A stretch of DNA of 64,000 bases from Streptomyces sp. NBC_00287. Its GTDB lineage: Bacteria > Actinomycetota > Actinomycetes > Streptomycetales > Streptomycetaceae. Location: contig NZ_CP108053.1 in NCBI RefSeq assembly GCF_036173105.1, forward strand, positions 9,238,001-9,302,000, written 5' to 3'. The translations under genes were made by a program, and so were the position numbers. This document shows, in pieces, positions 33,747-42,564 of the stretch; within the stretch, counting starts at the first letter, position 1, and each line of letters starts with the position of its first letter. The notes under the pieces were generated by a model, which had not been told where the DNA came from, did no database searches, and was given only the letters and a program-made list of their open reading frames with translations.

Positions 33747-35282
33747 ATGAGGATCGCGGTCATTGGTGCCGGGGTGGCGGGTCTGGCCACGGCGAAAGTG
33801 CTCCTGCAGGCCGGACACCACGTCCAGGTCTTCGACAAGTCTCCCGACGTCGGCGGTGTCTGGAGCCGGACGCGCCGCTATCCCGGCCTGACGACGCAGA
33901 GCCCGAAGGCGCAGTACGCGCTCTCGGACCTGCCCATGCCCAAGGACTACCCCGAGTGGCCGACGGGCGCCCAGGTCCAGGCGTATCTCGCCGAGTACGC
34001 CGCCGCGTTCGGCATAGAACGGGTCCTGCGGCTGAGCACCGAGGTCACGCACGCCCGCCCCGGTACCGACGGCACCTGGACCATCGAGACCCGCGACAGC
34101 ACGGGCACCGAGATCCAGTGGGACTTCGACCGTCTCGTCGTCGCGAACGGCGTCTTCTGCGAACCGGCCGTCCCGTCCTACCCGGGGACCGAGGAGTTCA
34201 CGGCGGCCGGAGGCCGGCTCTGCGCCGGAACCGAGTTCCACGACGCCGAGGACGCCCGCGACAAGCACGTCCTCGTCGTGGGCTACGGCAAGTCGGCGTG
34301 CGACATCACCGTTCCGATCAGCGAGGTCGCCGCGAGTACCGACGTCATCGCGCGTCAGCTGCTGTGGAAGATGCCGCGCAAGGTCGGCGGGGTCCTCAAC
34401 TTCAAGATGCTGCTGATGACCCGCCTCGGTGAGGCGCTGTTCCGCTACATCCGGCTGCGCGGATTCGAGAAGTTCCTGCACGGGCCGGGCAACGGCCTGC
34501 GCCGCCGGATGATCAACTCCATCGGTTCGGTGTCGGTGCGGCAGTTCGGGCTCAGGCGCCTGGGCCTGGTGCCGCCCGGCCAGATGGAGGACATCGTCCG
34601 CGGTGCCATCGGGCTTGCGACCGAGGGGTTCTTCGAGGGTGTCGCCGCGGGCAGCATCGTAGTCCGCCATGACCGGACCATCGTCCGGCTCCTCGCGGCG
34701 AGCGGCAGGCCGTTCGCCGAGCTGAGCGACGGTACGACCCTTCCGGCCGACATAGTCGTGTGCGCCACGGGCTTCACGCAGGGAGTGCCCTTCCTGCCCG
34801 AGGAGGTGCGGGAGCAACTTCTCGACGAGCGCGGAAACTTCATGCTCTATCGCCAGATCCTGCCGGTCGGGGTCCCCGCGCTGTACTTCAACGGATACAA
34901 CTCCTCGTTCTTCAGCCCGCTGAACGCCGAGATGGCCGCGGTCTGGATCGCGGCGGACCTGGCGGGCGCGCTGCCGCTGCCGGACACCCCGACCATGCGC
35001 CAAGCAGTCGTCGACCAGCTGGCGTTCATGGACATCGCCATGAACAAGCACCACTGCCACGGCACGAAGATCATCCCGTTCTCGCTGCACAACGTCGACG
35101 AGGTACTCGGCGATCTCGGAATCGACATCAAGCGGCGCACCCGGGCCGCGCACTGGCTCAATCCGGTCGACCCCGCGGCCTACCGGCACATCGCTCCGGC
35201 CGCGCTCGCACGCAATAAGTCCTATGACCCACAGGCCGGTTCCGGACCCGCTCCGGCCGGCGACACCGCGCGTGCTGTGTGA
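33747..35282 (+). CDS. Flavin-containing monooxygenase (Baeyer-Villiger type)
   Basis: A 511-residue NAD(P)H-dependent flavoprotein. It has two dinucleotide-binding motifs, GAGVAG (residues 7-12, FAD) and GYGKSA (179-184, NADPH), plus GGVWSR after the first fold and the late ATG motif VVCATGFTQG. These define class B monooxygenases, which insert oxygen next to ketones or oxidise N/S atoms. The classical BVMO fingerprint is degenerate (GTEFHDAEDA), so the exact chemistry is open. It is coupled to the cupin gene and probably prepares the substrate for the ring-cleavage operon. Confidence 0.9.
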   Translation: MRIAVIGAGVAGLATAKVLLQAGHHVQVFDKSPDVGGVWSRTRRYPGLTTQSPKAQYALSDLPMPKDYPEWPTGAQVQAYLAEYAAAFGIERVLRLSTEVTHARPGTDGTWTIETRDSTGTEIQWDFDRLVVANGVFCEPAVPSYPGTEEFTAAGGRLCAGTEFHDAEDARDKHVLVVGYGKSACDITVPISEVAASTDVIARQLLWKMPRKVGGVLNFKMLLMTRLGEALFRYIRLRGFEKFLHGPGNGLRRRMINSIGSVSVRQFGLRRLGLVPPGQMEDIVRGAIGLATEGFFEGVAAGSIVVRHDRTIVRLLAASGRPFAELSDGTTLPADIVVCATGFTQGVPFLPEEVREQLLDERGNFMLYRQILPVGVPALYFNGYNSSFFSPLNAEMAAVWIAADLAGALPLPDTPTMRQAVVDQLAFMDIAMNKHHCHGTKIIPFSLHNVDEVLGDLGIDIKRRTRAAHWLNPVDPAAYRHIAPAALARNKSYDPQAGSGPAPAGDTARAV

Positions 35283-35773
35283 CTCCGGACGAAGTTACTG
35301 ACCATCCCTGCGGCAGCGCCGACCGCAGGCCCCGGAACCTGCCGGACTCGGGGCCGCTCCATGGCTCCGGCAGCGGTCGCCGGGGAGCCGCGGCGGACTC
35401 GTCGTGGGAACTGCGGATCACCCCCGGCAGCTCCCACCACGAGTCCGCCTGGAACCTGGGCGGGCCGGATTGCCGGTCTACGCCACGATCCGGACCCGCG
35501 CTGACGGGTGAACCCTCCTCCTACGAGCCCACCGAGTACCGCCTGCAGTCGGACGGCGCCGGCCCTGTGCGCCCTTCAGTAGGCGCGGGTTGCTTACCGA
35601 GTCGGGGCCCAGCGAGGATCAGGTCGTGGTCGGGGCTGGTGCGGCCGTTGGTCAGCACCCATACGATCCCGATCGAGGAGCTCGAAGCCCGCTGATGCGG
35701 CAGTCTGTGGCGGCTGCGTGTGTTGCTGTCATGCCGTCAGGTTCGGTGAGCGCATCTTTTCGGGGGCTGTCGG
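35283..35773. other. Intergenic with long hairpin
   Basis: About 490 bp between the convergent monooxygenase and oxidoreductase genes. Besides the hairpin at 35392-35449 I see no gene; open frames have no motif or start signal. Confidence 0.5.
35392..35449. repeat. Long inverted repeat (23-bp arms)
   Basis: Bases 35392-35414 pair with 35427-35449 with only two mismatches around a 12-base loop. It starts 110 bp after the monooxygenase stop. It may be a bidirectional terminator, but the arms are longer than most terminators in this genus. Confidence 0.8.
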
Positions 35774-36940
35774 TTACTGCTCGCCCAGAGTGGTGGCGCG
35801 TTGGTCGACTTCGGTGTCCGAGCGCCGTGCGCCGATGAATCGTGTGGGCCGGAAAGGCCGCAGGAGGTCCTGCTCCTGATCGGTGGTGATCTCGCTCGCG
35901 GCCAGTCGTCCCAGAATCGGTGCCAGGGTGACGCCGCTGTGCGAGACCAGGCAGTAGACGCGGGACTGCTTGGAGGTGTAGCCGGCGACGCTGTGGCCAT
36001 CCGCGGGCAATGACCGCAAGCCGACGCGCAAGTCGATCTGTGGTGCGTGACTCGGCTCGGGCAGCAGTGCCAAGAAGCGCCGGGCGAGGGTGCGTGCAAG
36101 GTCCCCGTCCACTGATGGAGGGTTTGCCGGGTCGACGTCCGCGTTCAGATCGAGAGCCTGCAGGACGGTCTGACCGCCGGCCGCGGGGCGGAGGTTGAGG
36201 CCCGGGCTGTGGATCACACAGCGAAGGCCGACTTCCGGAGTTCTGGCGTACCCGAGCAGGCCGACGGCCTGCGATCCGCGACTGGTAGCCGTCACCATGG
36301 GAATGCTGATACCGGCCCCTGCAGCCAGCCGCTGCGTCCAGCGGCCCGCCGCCAGCACGACGCGATCGCCCTTGACGGTTTCTCCTCCGGCCAGCGTGAC
36401 GGACACTCCGTCAGCTCGGTCATCAATGGCCACGACCTCGCCGAATGCCAGTCTGGCTCCGTGCCGTTCGGCGTCGGCCAGCAGGTTCCTCATGAAGAGG
36501 TCGGGCAGCACGTATCCCTCGCTGGGGAAGTGAGCGATGCACCTGATGGTCTGCGGGATCCGGAGGTCGCCTGCGATTCGCCTGGCTTCGGCAGGCGTGA
36601 CCCAGTGGGAGGGGTAGCCGAGGGAGTGCAGTCGTTCCACGTTCCCGGCGAGCCATTGCTCGCTTTCGGAGTCCGCCCACTGCATTGCTCCGCTGGGGAA
36701 GTAGGACGGCGCGCCGGGCAGTTGCTCGGCGAGCCTGGTGTGCTCCTCCATCCCCGCGAGGTTGAGCCTGTGGTAGTCCGGGTCCAGCTTCCTGCTGGAG
36801 TTGGTCCAGGCGAAGGTGGTTGCGCTGGTACCGGTGCCGGCTCCCTGCTGATCCACCAGGAGAACTTCCTCGCCGACCACGGCAAGCTGCCTTGCGACGC
36901 TTACCCCCAGCACACCGGTACCGATAATGATGACCTTCAT
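35774..36940 (-). CDS. DadA-like FAD-dependent amino acid oxidoreductase
   Basis: A 388-residue flavoprotein of the D-amino acid dehydrogenase / glycine oxidase group. Residues 1-30 hold the FAD motif IIIGTGVLGVSVARQLAVVG with an Asp ending the second strand. The middle contains YLF-like substrate-domain segments (PSYFPSGAMQWADSESEQWL, SEGYVLPDLFMRNLLADAER), and the tail has RVGLRSLPADGHSVAGYTSK. It would oxidise an amine or imino acid. The ATG at 36940 follows a GGGAG. It is not obviously co-transcribed with anything. Confidence 0.85.
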   Translation of the reverse strand: MKVIIIGTGVLGVSVARQLAVVGEEVLLVDQQGAGTGTSATTFAWTNSSRKLDPDYHRLNLAGMEEHTRLAEQLPGAPSYFPSGAMQWADSESEQWLAGNVERLHSLGYPSHWVTPAEARRIAGDLRIPQTIRCIAHFPSEGYVLPDLFMRNLLADAERHGARLAFGEVVAIDDRADGVSVTLAGGETVKGDRVVLAAGRWTQRLAAGAGISIPMVTATSRGSQAVGLLGYARTPEVGLRCVIHSPGLNLRPAAGGQTVLQALDLNADVDPANPPSVDGDLARTLARRFLALLPEPSHAPQIDLRVGLRSLPADGHSVAGYTSKQSRVYCLVSHSGVTLAPILGRLAASEITTDQEQDLLRPFRPTRFIGARRSDTEVDQRATTLGEQ

Positions 36941-37315
36941 CGTCTGCGCACTCCCTTCCGGCAAAGACACGCTGATCACATCGCGCTCGCGTCGACGTCG
37001 AGGACGCCGTCTTGACGGACCGCCGTTGCCATCGCGGTCAGCATGGAATCGAACGCGGCAACAGGACAAGCACACCGTCCTGCACACCGGCGTCTGGTGG
37101 AAGTGGAAGCACCTGCCGCAGGAGCTCAGCTTCGGGTCGGGCATGCCAGTTGGCGGCGGCCGCGTGGAAGGCGGCGGAGGGTGTGGGGCCAGCTGCATGT
37201 GCTGCTGCTGAGTTTCCCGGGGAACCAGCCGAGGAACGTGCGGCCAGGCGACGGCAGCCGCGAAAAGGACATCCGTGGCACAGAGGCGGCGCAGCAGACT
37301 AAAGCGCGATCGACC
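36941..37315. other. Spacer with mobile-element debris
   Basis: About 375 bp between oxidoreductase and CoA ligase genes. A short transposase scrap lies at 37060-37215; nothing else is recognisable. Confidence 0.45.
37060..37215 (+). pseudogene. IS5-family transposase scrap
   Basis: Rightward frames read HTGVWWKWKHLPQELSFGSG and, after a one-base shift, QLHVLLL, corresponding to the FVLHTGIQWEYLPQELGFGSG to DELHLILLKKL segment of the complete IS427-group transposase at 31.5 kb. Only about 50 codons remain. Confidence 0.7.
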
Positions 37316-38803
37316 TCACCCCGCCGGCGCGCTGATCTCCCTTTTGAGGATCTTGCCGCTGGGGCCGGTCGGCAGTGTGTCCACGAGCCACACCTCGCGC
37401 GGGTACTTGTACGCCGCCACCCGCTCCTTGACGAACTGCCGGAGCTCGTCGGGTGTGGCCTGTGCGTTTGGGCGCAGCACTACCGCGGCCGCGATCTCCT
37501 CGCCCAGATGTGCGTCGGTCACGCCCACCACCGCGGCCAGCGCGACGGCCGGGTGCTCGTGGAGCACCTCCTCGATCTCGCGCGGGTAGACGTTGTAGCC
37601 ACCGCGGATGATCATGTCCTTCTTGCGGTCCACGATGTACAGATAGCCGTCCGCGTCCTGACGCGCGAGGTCGCCGCTGCGCAGCCAGCCGTCCGGGATG
37701 GCGGCCGCCGTCTCCTCCGGGCGGTTCCAGTACCCCTGCATCACGTTCGGCCCGCGCACGGCCAGTTCGCCGATCTCGCCGGGGGCCACGTCCTGGCCCT
37801 TGTCGTCGAGGAGCCGCACCTCCACGTCCTTGATCGGGGTGCCGATGGACCCGGCCTTGCGCGGCCGGTCGGGGTGGTTGAAGGTGACCACCGGACTGGT
37901 CTCGGACATGCCGAAGCCCTCCAGCACCACACAGCCGAAGCGACGCTCGAAGCCGTGCAGGATCTCCACCGGCAGCGAGGCTCCGCCGGAGACGCACATC
38001 CGCAGCGTGGATACGTCGGCCTGTGACGGGTGCTGGAGCAGGGCCGCGTACATGGTCGGTACGCCCTCGAAGATCGTCGCCCCGTCGCGGGCGATGGCGT
38101 CCAGCACGGTCTGCGGGTCGAAGCGGGGGATCAGGGTGAGCGAGGCACCGGCGCGGACGGTCACGCTCATCGTGCAGATCTGGCCGAAGATGTGGAACAG
38201 CGGCAGACAGCCCACGACCACGTCCTCCGCCGTCATCTGCTGCACATGGACCGCGTTGACGTCGGTGTTGTGCCGCAGCCCGGCGTGGGTGAGCGTGGCG
38301 CCCTTGGGGCGGCCGGTGGTGCCGGAGGTGTACAGCAGCACAGCCACGCCCTCGTCGTCCGGCTCACTCACCTCCGGCAGCGGCTCGTGACCGGCCAGCA
38401 GGCCGGCGAAGGCGGAGGGCTCGACGGCCATGTGCCGCACTCCGGCGGCGGCCGCGCCCTGCGCGCCCTCGCCCGGCGCCTGGTGCCACTCGAAGAGCAT
38501 CCTGGCGCCCGAGTCGCGCAGGTGGTACTCGGTCTCACGGGTCTTCAGCAGTGGGTTCATCGGTACGACGACCGCTCCGGCGCGCAGCACGCCGTAGTAC
38601 AGGACGACGAACTCGGGAACGTTGGGCAGCATCAGAGCGATCCGGTCGCCCGGTCGTACGCCCCCGGACCGCAGCAGCGCGGCTGCGCGGGCGCTGCGCT
38701 CGTCGAGCTCCGCGTAGCTGGTGACCTGGCCCCCCAGTCGCAGTGCGGGGCGTTCCGGCTGCCGCCGTGCCGTCTCCACCAGGAACTGAGCCAGATTGGC
38801 CAT
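37316..38803 (-). CDS. Acyl-CoA synthetase / aromatic acid CoA ligase (FadD-like)
   Basis: A 495-residue adenylate-forming enzyme. The P-loop LLYTSGTTGRPKGA is at residues 156-169, followed by GFGMSETSP, GYWNRPEET and SGDLARQDADGYLYIVDRKK, and a catalytic Lys near residue 484-487 (PSGKILKRE). It activates a carboxylic acid as acyl-AMP then acyl-CoA. Substrate is uncertain: long-chain, phenylpropanoid or aromatic. The divergent PucR gene and the ring-cleavage genes 3 to 9 kb away suggest a catabolic role. The ATG at 38803 has a GGAGG. Confidence 0.9.
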   Translation of the reverse strand: MANLAQFLVETARRQPERPALRLGGQVTSYAELDERSARAAALLRSGGVRPGDRIALMLPNVPEFVVLYYGVLRAGAVVVPMNPLLKTRETEYHLRDSGARMLFEWHQAPGEGAQGAAAAGVRHMAVEPSAFAGLLAGHEPLPEVSEPDDEGVAVLLYTSGTTGRPKGATLTHAGLRHNTDVNAVHVQQMTAEDVVVGCLPLFHIFGQICTMSVTVRAGASLTLIPRFDPQTVLDAIARDGATIFEGVPTMYAALLQHPSQADVSTLRMCVSGGASLPVEILHGFERRFGCVVLEGFGMSETSPVVTFNHPDRPRKAGSIGTPIKDVEVRLLDDKGQDVAPGEIGELAVRGPNVMQGYWNRPEETAAAIPDGWLRSGDLARQDADGYLYIVDRKKDMIIRGGYNVYPREIEEVLHEHPAVALAAVVGVTDAHLGEEIAAAVVLRPNAQATPDELRQFVKERVAAYKYPREVWLVDTLPTGPSGKILKREISAPAG

Positions 38804-38913
38804 GACCGCCTCCACGAACGTCGCCGTCGAAATCCGCTGTTCACGCTGACGACATCGTGCAGATGTCCGTGGCGACGGCCTATGTGCGGTACGACAGCGT
38901 CTGCCCTCCCGAA

Positions 38914-38929
38914 TTGTTCCCGAGAACAA
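38914..38929. promoter_or_regulatory. Candidate PucR operator
   Basis: TTGTTCCCGAGAACAA is a perfect 6-bp inverted repeat with a 4-bp centre, 23 bp upstream of the PucR start in the gap to the divergent CoA ligase gene. Confidence 0.55.
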
Positions 38930-38952
38930 AACAGGCGCGTTACGCTGCGGGA

Positions 38953-40125
38953 ATGAACCTCCAAGGAGTGGTCTCGGCACTTCAGGCGAGGCTGCCGGAA
39001 CTGGGCGAACAGATGGCGCAGCGCATCCGCTCGGACGTCGACGCCTACAAGGACGAGTCGCTGATCCCCTTCGACTCGCTGCGCAGCTCGTGCACCGCCA
39101 ACGCGGACCTGCTCCTGAACCAGCTCGGCCGCGCGGGCGCACAGGACCCGAGCCCGGCCCGGGAGACCGGCCGCCTCCGCGCCGAGCAGGGCGTACCGCT
39201 GGCGGACACCCTGCACGCGTACCGGATCGGCTTCGAGCTCCTGTGGACGGACATCCTCGCCGAGGCACGCACCCATCCCGACGTCACCGACGCCCAGTTG
39301 GTCTCCCAGTCCGCGGAGATCTGGGCCCTGTTCGGCCGCTACGCAGAGGCGGTGGCGGCGGCCTACCGGGAGACCACCGCCGAACTGACCTCGCGGCGTC
39401 AGGCACGCCGCTCGGCATTGGTGGAGGCGCTGTTCACCGGCGTCATCGCCGACCGCACGCTGTGGGAGGCCGCCCGCGAGCTGGGCCTGCCCGACCGCGG
39501 GCCGTACGTGGTCGCCGTGGCGGCCGCCGACGCTCCCGGCGAGGAGCCACTGGCGGGGACGGAAGCGGCACTGCGTCAGGCCCAGGTCCACTTCGCCTGG
39601 CGGCTGCTGCCCGACCAGCAGATCGGCCTGGCCGCCCTTCCCACGCTGACGGCGGAGAGCACCTGCCTGCGCATCCTGCGCCGCGCGGGCGCCCGCGTAG
39701 GCATCAGCCCCTGCTTTCACTCGCTGCAGGACACCCCGCAGGCTCTGCGCTTCGCCCGTCTGGCTCTGGCCGGCCTCCAGGGCACCGGACCCGGCCTCGC
39801 ACGGTTCGACGACAACCCGCTGGCCATGGTCGTCGCCGCCGCCCCGGCCGAGGCGGCGCACCTCGTGGAAGTCGTCCTCCAGCCCCTGCTCGACCTCCCG
39901 GCCGCGGAGCGTTCCCGTCTCCTTCAGACCCTTGAGCACTGGTACGCCGCCGCCGGCTCCGCCACGGACGCGGCACGCAGTCTCTTCGTCCACCCCAACA
40001 CCGTCCGCTACCGGCTGCGCCGCGTCGAGGAGCTGACGGCCCGCTCCCTGTCCGATCCACGAACGGCGGCGGACATCGGCGCGGCGCTTCTGGCGGTCCG
40101 CCGGGCGGGCGCGTCATTCAGTTGA
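38953..40125 (+). CDS. PucR-family regulator
   Basis: A 390-residue protein. The amino part is a helical sensory region (LGRAGAQDPSPARETGRLRA, ADTLHAYRIGFELLWTDILA), the middle a GGDEF-like fold, and the carboxyl end the PucR HTH: LLQTLEHWYAAAGSATDAAR then LFVHPNTVRYRLRRVEELTA. These regulators usually activate catabolic genes in response to the pathway substrate. The start at 38953 lies within a short leader behind weak purine-rich sequence. Divergent from a CoA ligase gene, which is its likely target. Confidence 0.88.
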   Translation: MNLQGVVSALQARLPELGEQMAQRIRSDVDAYKDESLIPFDSLRSSCTANADLLLNQLGRAGAQDPSPARETGRLRAEQGVPLADTLHAYRIGFELLWTDILAEARTHPDVTDAQLVSQSAEIWALFGRYAEAVAAAYRETTAELTSRRQARRSALVEALFTGVIADRTLWEAARELGLPDRGPYVVAVAAADAPGEEPLAGTEAALRQAQVHFAWRLLPDQQIGLAALPTLTAESTCLRILRRAGARVGISPCFHSLQDTPQALRFARLALAGLQGTGPGLARFDDNPLAMVVAAAPAEAAHLVEVVLQPLLDLPAAERSRLLQTLEHWYAAAGSATDAARSLFVHPNTVRYRLRRVEELTARSLSDPRTAADIGAALLAVRRAGASFS

Positions 40126-40211
40126 CGTCATTCAGTGAGCCTTCTCAGCGTGCCCCCCGATCAGATGGCGGCTCCGACGCCCCTGGCATCAAGCACGCGC
40201 CGAGGAGGCAC

Positions 40212-40565
40212 TCAGCTGAAAGCGTCGGTCATGCAGTCCAGCCGGCAGTCGGCGGCCTCATAACGCTGGCGGAGGGCGGCAGCTGCCTCTTCGCGGTCCA
40301 CGAAGAGCCCGTAGTGCCGGCACGCCGCCCTGGTCACGTCTGCGACCGTGACGATGGCCGGTTCGCCGCGTGCGGCCCGGCGGCGCGCTTCGGCGATGGC
40401 CAGGTCCGCAGAACGCAGCAGGTTTCTGGAACGGTCCCGGATCACGGCAGCCTGGGCCCGTTTCACCGAGAGGGGGCGCAGGACACGTCCCCGCCAGATG
40501 ACGCCGGCGGCGACAAGTACGAGACCGAGAGCTACGGACAGGAGTCCGCCGGGGGCGTGAGGCAT
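40212..40565 (-). CDS. Small membrane protein, unknown
   Basis: A 117-residue protein with one amino-terminal transmembrane helix (LLSVALGLVLVAAGVIWRGR) and a basic, helical cytoplasmic part (AQAAVIRDRSRNLLRSADLA, EARRRAARGEPAIVTVADVT) ending with two cysteines. No family recognised. It is convergent with the PucR gene. Confidence 0.55.
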   Translation of the reverse strand: MPHAPGGLLSVALGLVLVAAGVIWRGRVLRPLSVKRAQAAVIRDRSRNLLRSADLAIAEARRRAARGEPAIVTVADVTRAACRHYGLFVDREEAAAALRQRYEAADCRLDCMTDAFS

Positions 40566-41199
40566 CTATCCAGTCTTCACCACTCGCGTGGTGATCGTCA
40601 TGTCCGCGCCGGGGCCGATTTTCGGAGCGACTTGGTGTCACTTGAGCCTTTCAGCGCGGCCACCGGTCGGGGGAACGCCGCCAGGATGCGCAACGCACGA
40701 GGTTCCGTCGGTAGGTGTTCGAAGTCTCAACTCAGAAGCCCAGGAGGTCCGTTGGTTCCCCACCGAGCGGCAGCTCGCCGTGACGAGCAGCATTCAAAGT
40801 CTGCTGCTGGGGCTGTCTGGCGGGATGCGAGCAACGATCGCGCGGCAGGGGCGGTGCGCTTGAGCGGGGTCGTCCAGCGGCCGGCCGAGCCCTGTGGGCG
40901 ACCTGCCTCAGCGGCATGGGGTGTGGTGGGCAGCGTAGGGGTGGTGCCCGTGTTGTGCTGTATGACCCCGTTCCCGGTTCGAGCGGCAAGACGCCCGTGG
41001 GACGGCACGATGAACGCGACAAAGTGCGGTGGGACAGCGACAAGATGCGCCGGGAAGGGGCAGCCGCCCCCGAGCTGAGCTTGCCGATTTCGGTCCGGTG
41101 ACCTGGTTCTCGGACCGGATCAGTCGTCGCAGGCTGGTCCGTGCCCTGGCCAGGTGAGCTGCGCTGCGAACGCGGGCGAGGACGGGCCCGCTCCGCGGC
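40566..41199. other. Gene-poor stretch, 0.6 kb
   Basis: Open frames on both strands but no motif or believable start. It may include the eroded end of the P-loop gene to its right. Confidence 0.35.
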
Positions 41200-41360
41200 G
41201 AGGTTGGGAGCGAAGCGCTCGAGCAGGCGGTGGCATGCGGACCCGGGGCCGGCACGTGCGCGGATGATGAGTCCAGGCCGATGACGCTGTCACGCGCTGT
41301 CGCGTGTGCCTGGATCCAGCGGGACTTGCCTGCGGCCGGCGGCCCGGTGACGGCGTACAA
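41200..41360 (-). pseudogene. P-loop nucleotide-binding protein, truncated
   Basis: A leftward frame starts at a TTG (41360) 14 bp after the upstream gene with a GGAG site, and reads YAVTGPPAAGKSRWIQAHAT with a perfect Walker A (GPPAAGKS), then ARDSVIGLDSS. After about 35 residues the sequence loses sense and the expected Walker B and lid never appear. I think this is the start of an AAA/zeta-toxin-like kinase cut short. Confidence 0.45.
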
Positions 41361-41373
41361 CGCTGTCCGCTCC

Positions 41374-41811
41374 TCAACTGAGTGCGAGCAGGATGACCCA
41401 CATGACCCCGGACAGGGTCGGCAGACCGTAGACCACGAGCGGCATGTGGCTTGGGCCTCGGCCCCGGCTGAGGACGCGGATCGCCAGGTAGTCGGGGACG
41501 CGGCGTCCCAGCTGGCGGACCATGTTCCGTGCGTATGTGTAGTGGCGGTACATCGCGTAGAGCCAGGCCAGCGTCAAGACGATGCCAAATGCAGCAAGGA
41601 CGCGGGTTGCGGTGAGCGCGCGGTCTGCGCCATGGCTGCTGCCTGTGCTCGCTGACAGCATCGTGGCGTAGCCGACCACTTGGAGCGACTGGGCGAGGAG
41701 GAAGAGATTCCCTCGTTGCAGCAGGGAGTTCTCCAGATGGAGAACGTGCTGCCACAGTCGCTCGTCGTAGGAATGGGGATCGCCGCTTGGGACGGGTGCT
41801 GGGTCCGTCAT
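41374..41811 (-). CDS. Membrane protein, unknown
   Basis: A 145-residue protein. A soluble amino part (YDERLWQHVLHLENSLLQRG) is followed by helices NLFLLAQSLQVVGYATMLSA and ALTATRVLAAFGIVLTLAWL, a basic loop (RHYTYARNMVRQLGRR) and a last helix PLVVYGLPTLSGVMWVILLA. The RipA-like three-helix layout is common in small actinomycete proteins. It precedes a truncated P-loop gene by 13 bp, so the two were probably one operon. Confidence 0.6.
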   Translation of the reverse strand: MTDPAPVPSGDPHSYDERLWQHVLHLENSLLQRGNLFLLAQSLQVVGYATMLSASTGSSHGADRALTATRVLAAFGIVLTLAWLYAMYRHYTYARNMVRQLGRRVPDYLAIRVLSRGRGPSHMPLVVYGLPTLSGVMWVILLALS

Positions 41812-41841
41812 GGCCGTTGCTTTCCCCCGCGCGCTGCGGAA

Positions 41842-42315
41842 CTACCGCGTCCGCCACCTTCGTGATGCTCTCTGCGGCCGCCGTGCGGCAGTGCGGTTGC
41901 CCTGGGCGCTGTTGCATCGCCGGTGTGCGGCGGGCGCGTTGGCGGTGGCGGGTACCTCGGTCAGCTTCACGAGCGGGGAGCCGTACCAGTCGGGACTCCT
42001 CTTGGGGGTGGCGGTCCGCTTCAGCGGCGGAGATGACGGAGTTGTGGTTCCGTATGGCGTCTGCCCGGGCATTCTGGCTCCCGAGGGGGCGGGGGATGCC
42101 GGGACCGTTGCGTTGCTGACGCCGTCCGCCGGGCCCGCGCCCGAATTGGTCCTTGCGCTCTTCGGGGTGGTCGCCCAACTATCCCAGCTCAGCTCTTCAT
42201 TGGTGTCGGGTACTGCCGAACGGATCGAGGGCCTGGGCCGGTTCGAGCGCACCGAGCGCCTGGCCGCAGCCCACGCGGTCATCGTGGTGGCCCCTACGGT
42301 GACGTGCTGGCGCAA
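41842..42315 (-). CDS. Low-complexity protein, doubtful
   Basis: A 157-residue leftward frame ends 31 bp before the membrane-protein start. It is rich in Ser, Thr, Pro and Ala (SNATVPASPAPSGARMPGQT) and has the strong third-position GC bias of local genes. A rightward frame covering the same bases is about as good, so I cannot tell which, if either, is translated. No family. Confidence 0.25.
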   Translation of the reverse strand: MRQHVTVGATTMTAWAAARRSVRSNRPRPSIRSAVPDTNEELSWDSWATTPKSARTNSGAGPADGVSNATVPASPAPSGARMPGQTPYGTTTPSSPPLKRTATPKRSPDWYGSPLVKLTEVPATANAPAAHRRCNSAQGNRTAARRPQRASRRWRTR

Positions 42316-42564
42316 GCACAGCCAACGGGCTGCATACTCCCAACAAGTGTCGTTTGTCGATGAGTTCGAATGTCATCCGAGGGCCGTGAGGCTTGGGGTG
42401 CATGACGCGTGTTGTTCCTCCCGGTACGGTAGCCCGCTCGCCAGCCGGGACCCCGGGGTGGATGCGGCACGCCTCCGGAAAATTCACGTAGTCCGAGGGA
42501 ACGTTTCGCGCGGACGGCTCCTCAACAGGACGACATAGTCCAACCTCGCCGCGTAGGAGACCAA
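42316..42564. other. Upstream region of DUF3995 gene
   Basis: About 250 bp with no supportable gene; it should contain the promoter of the DUF3995-sigma-SRPBCC unit. I did not identify a reliable -35/-10 pair. Confidence 0.4.

Noticed and set aside
41810..42538. Rightward 242-codon open frame as a membrane or secreted protein
   Set aside because: Its start overlaps the start of a leftward gene head-on, has no ribosome binding site, and the sequence has no family motif. The leftward alternative is hardly better, so neither is firmly claimed.
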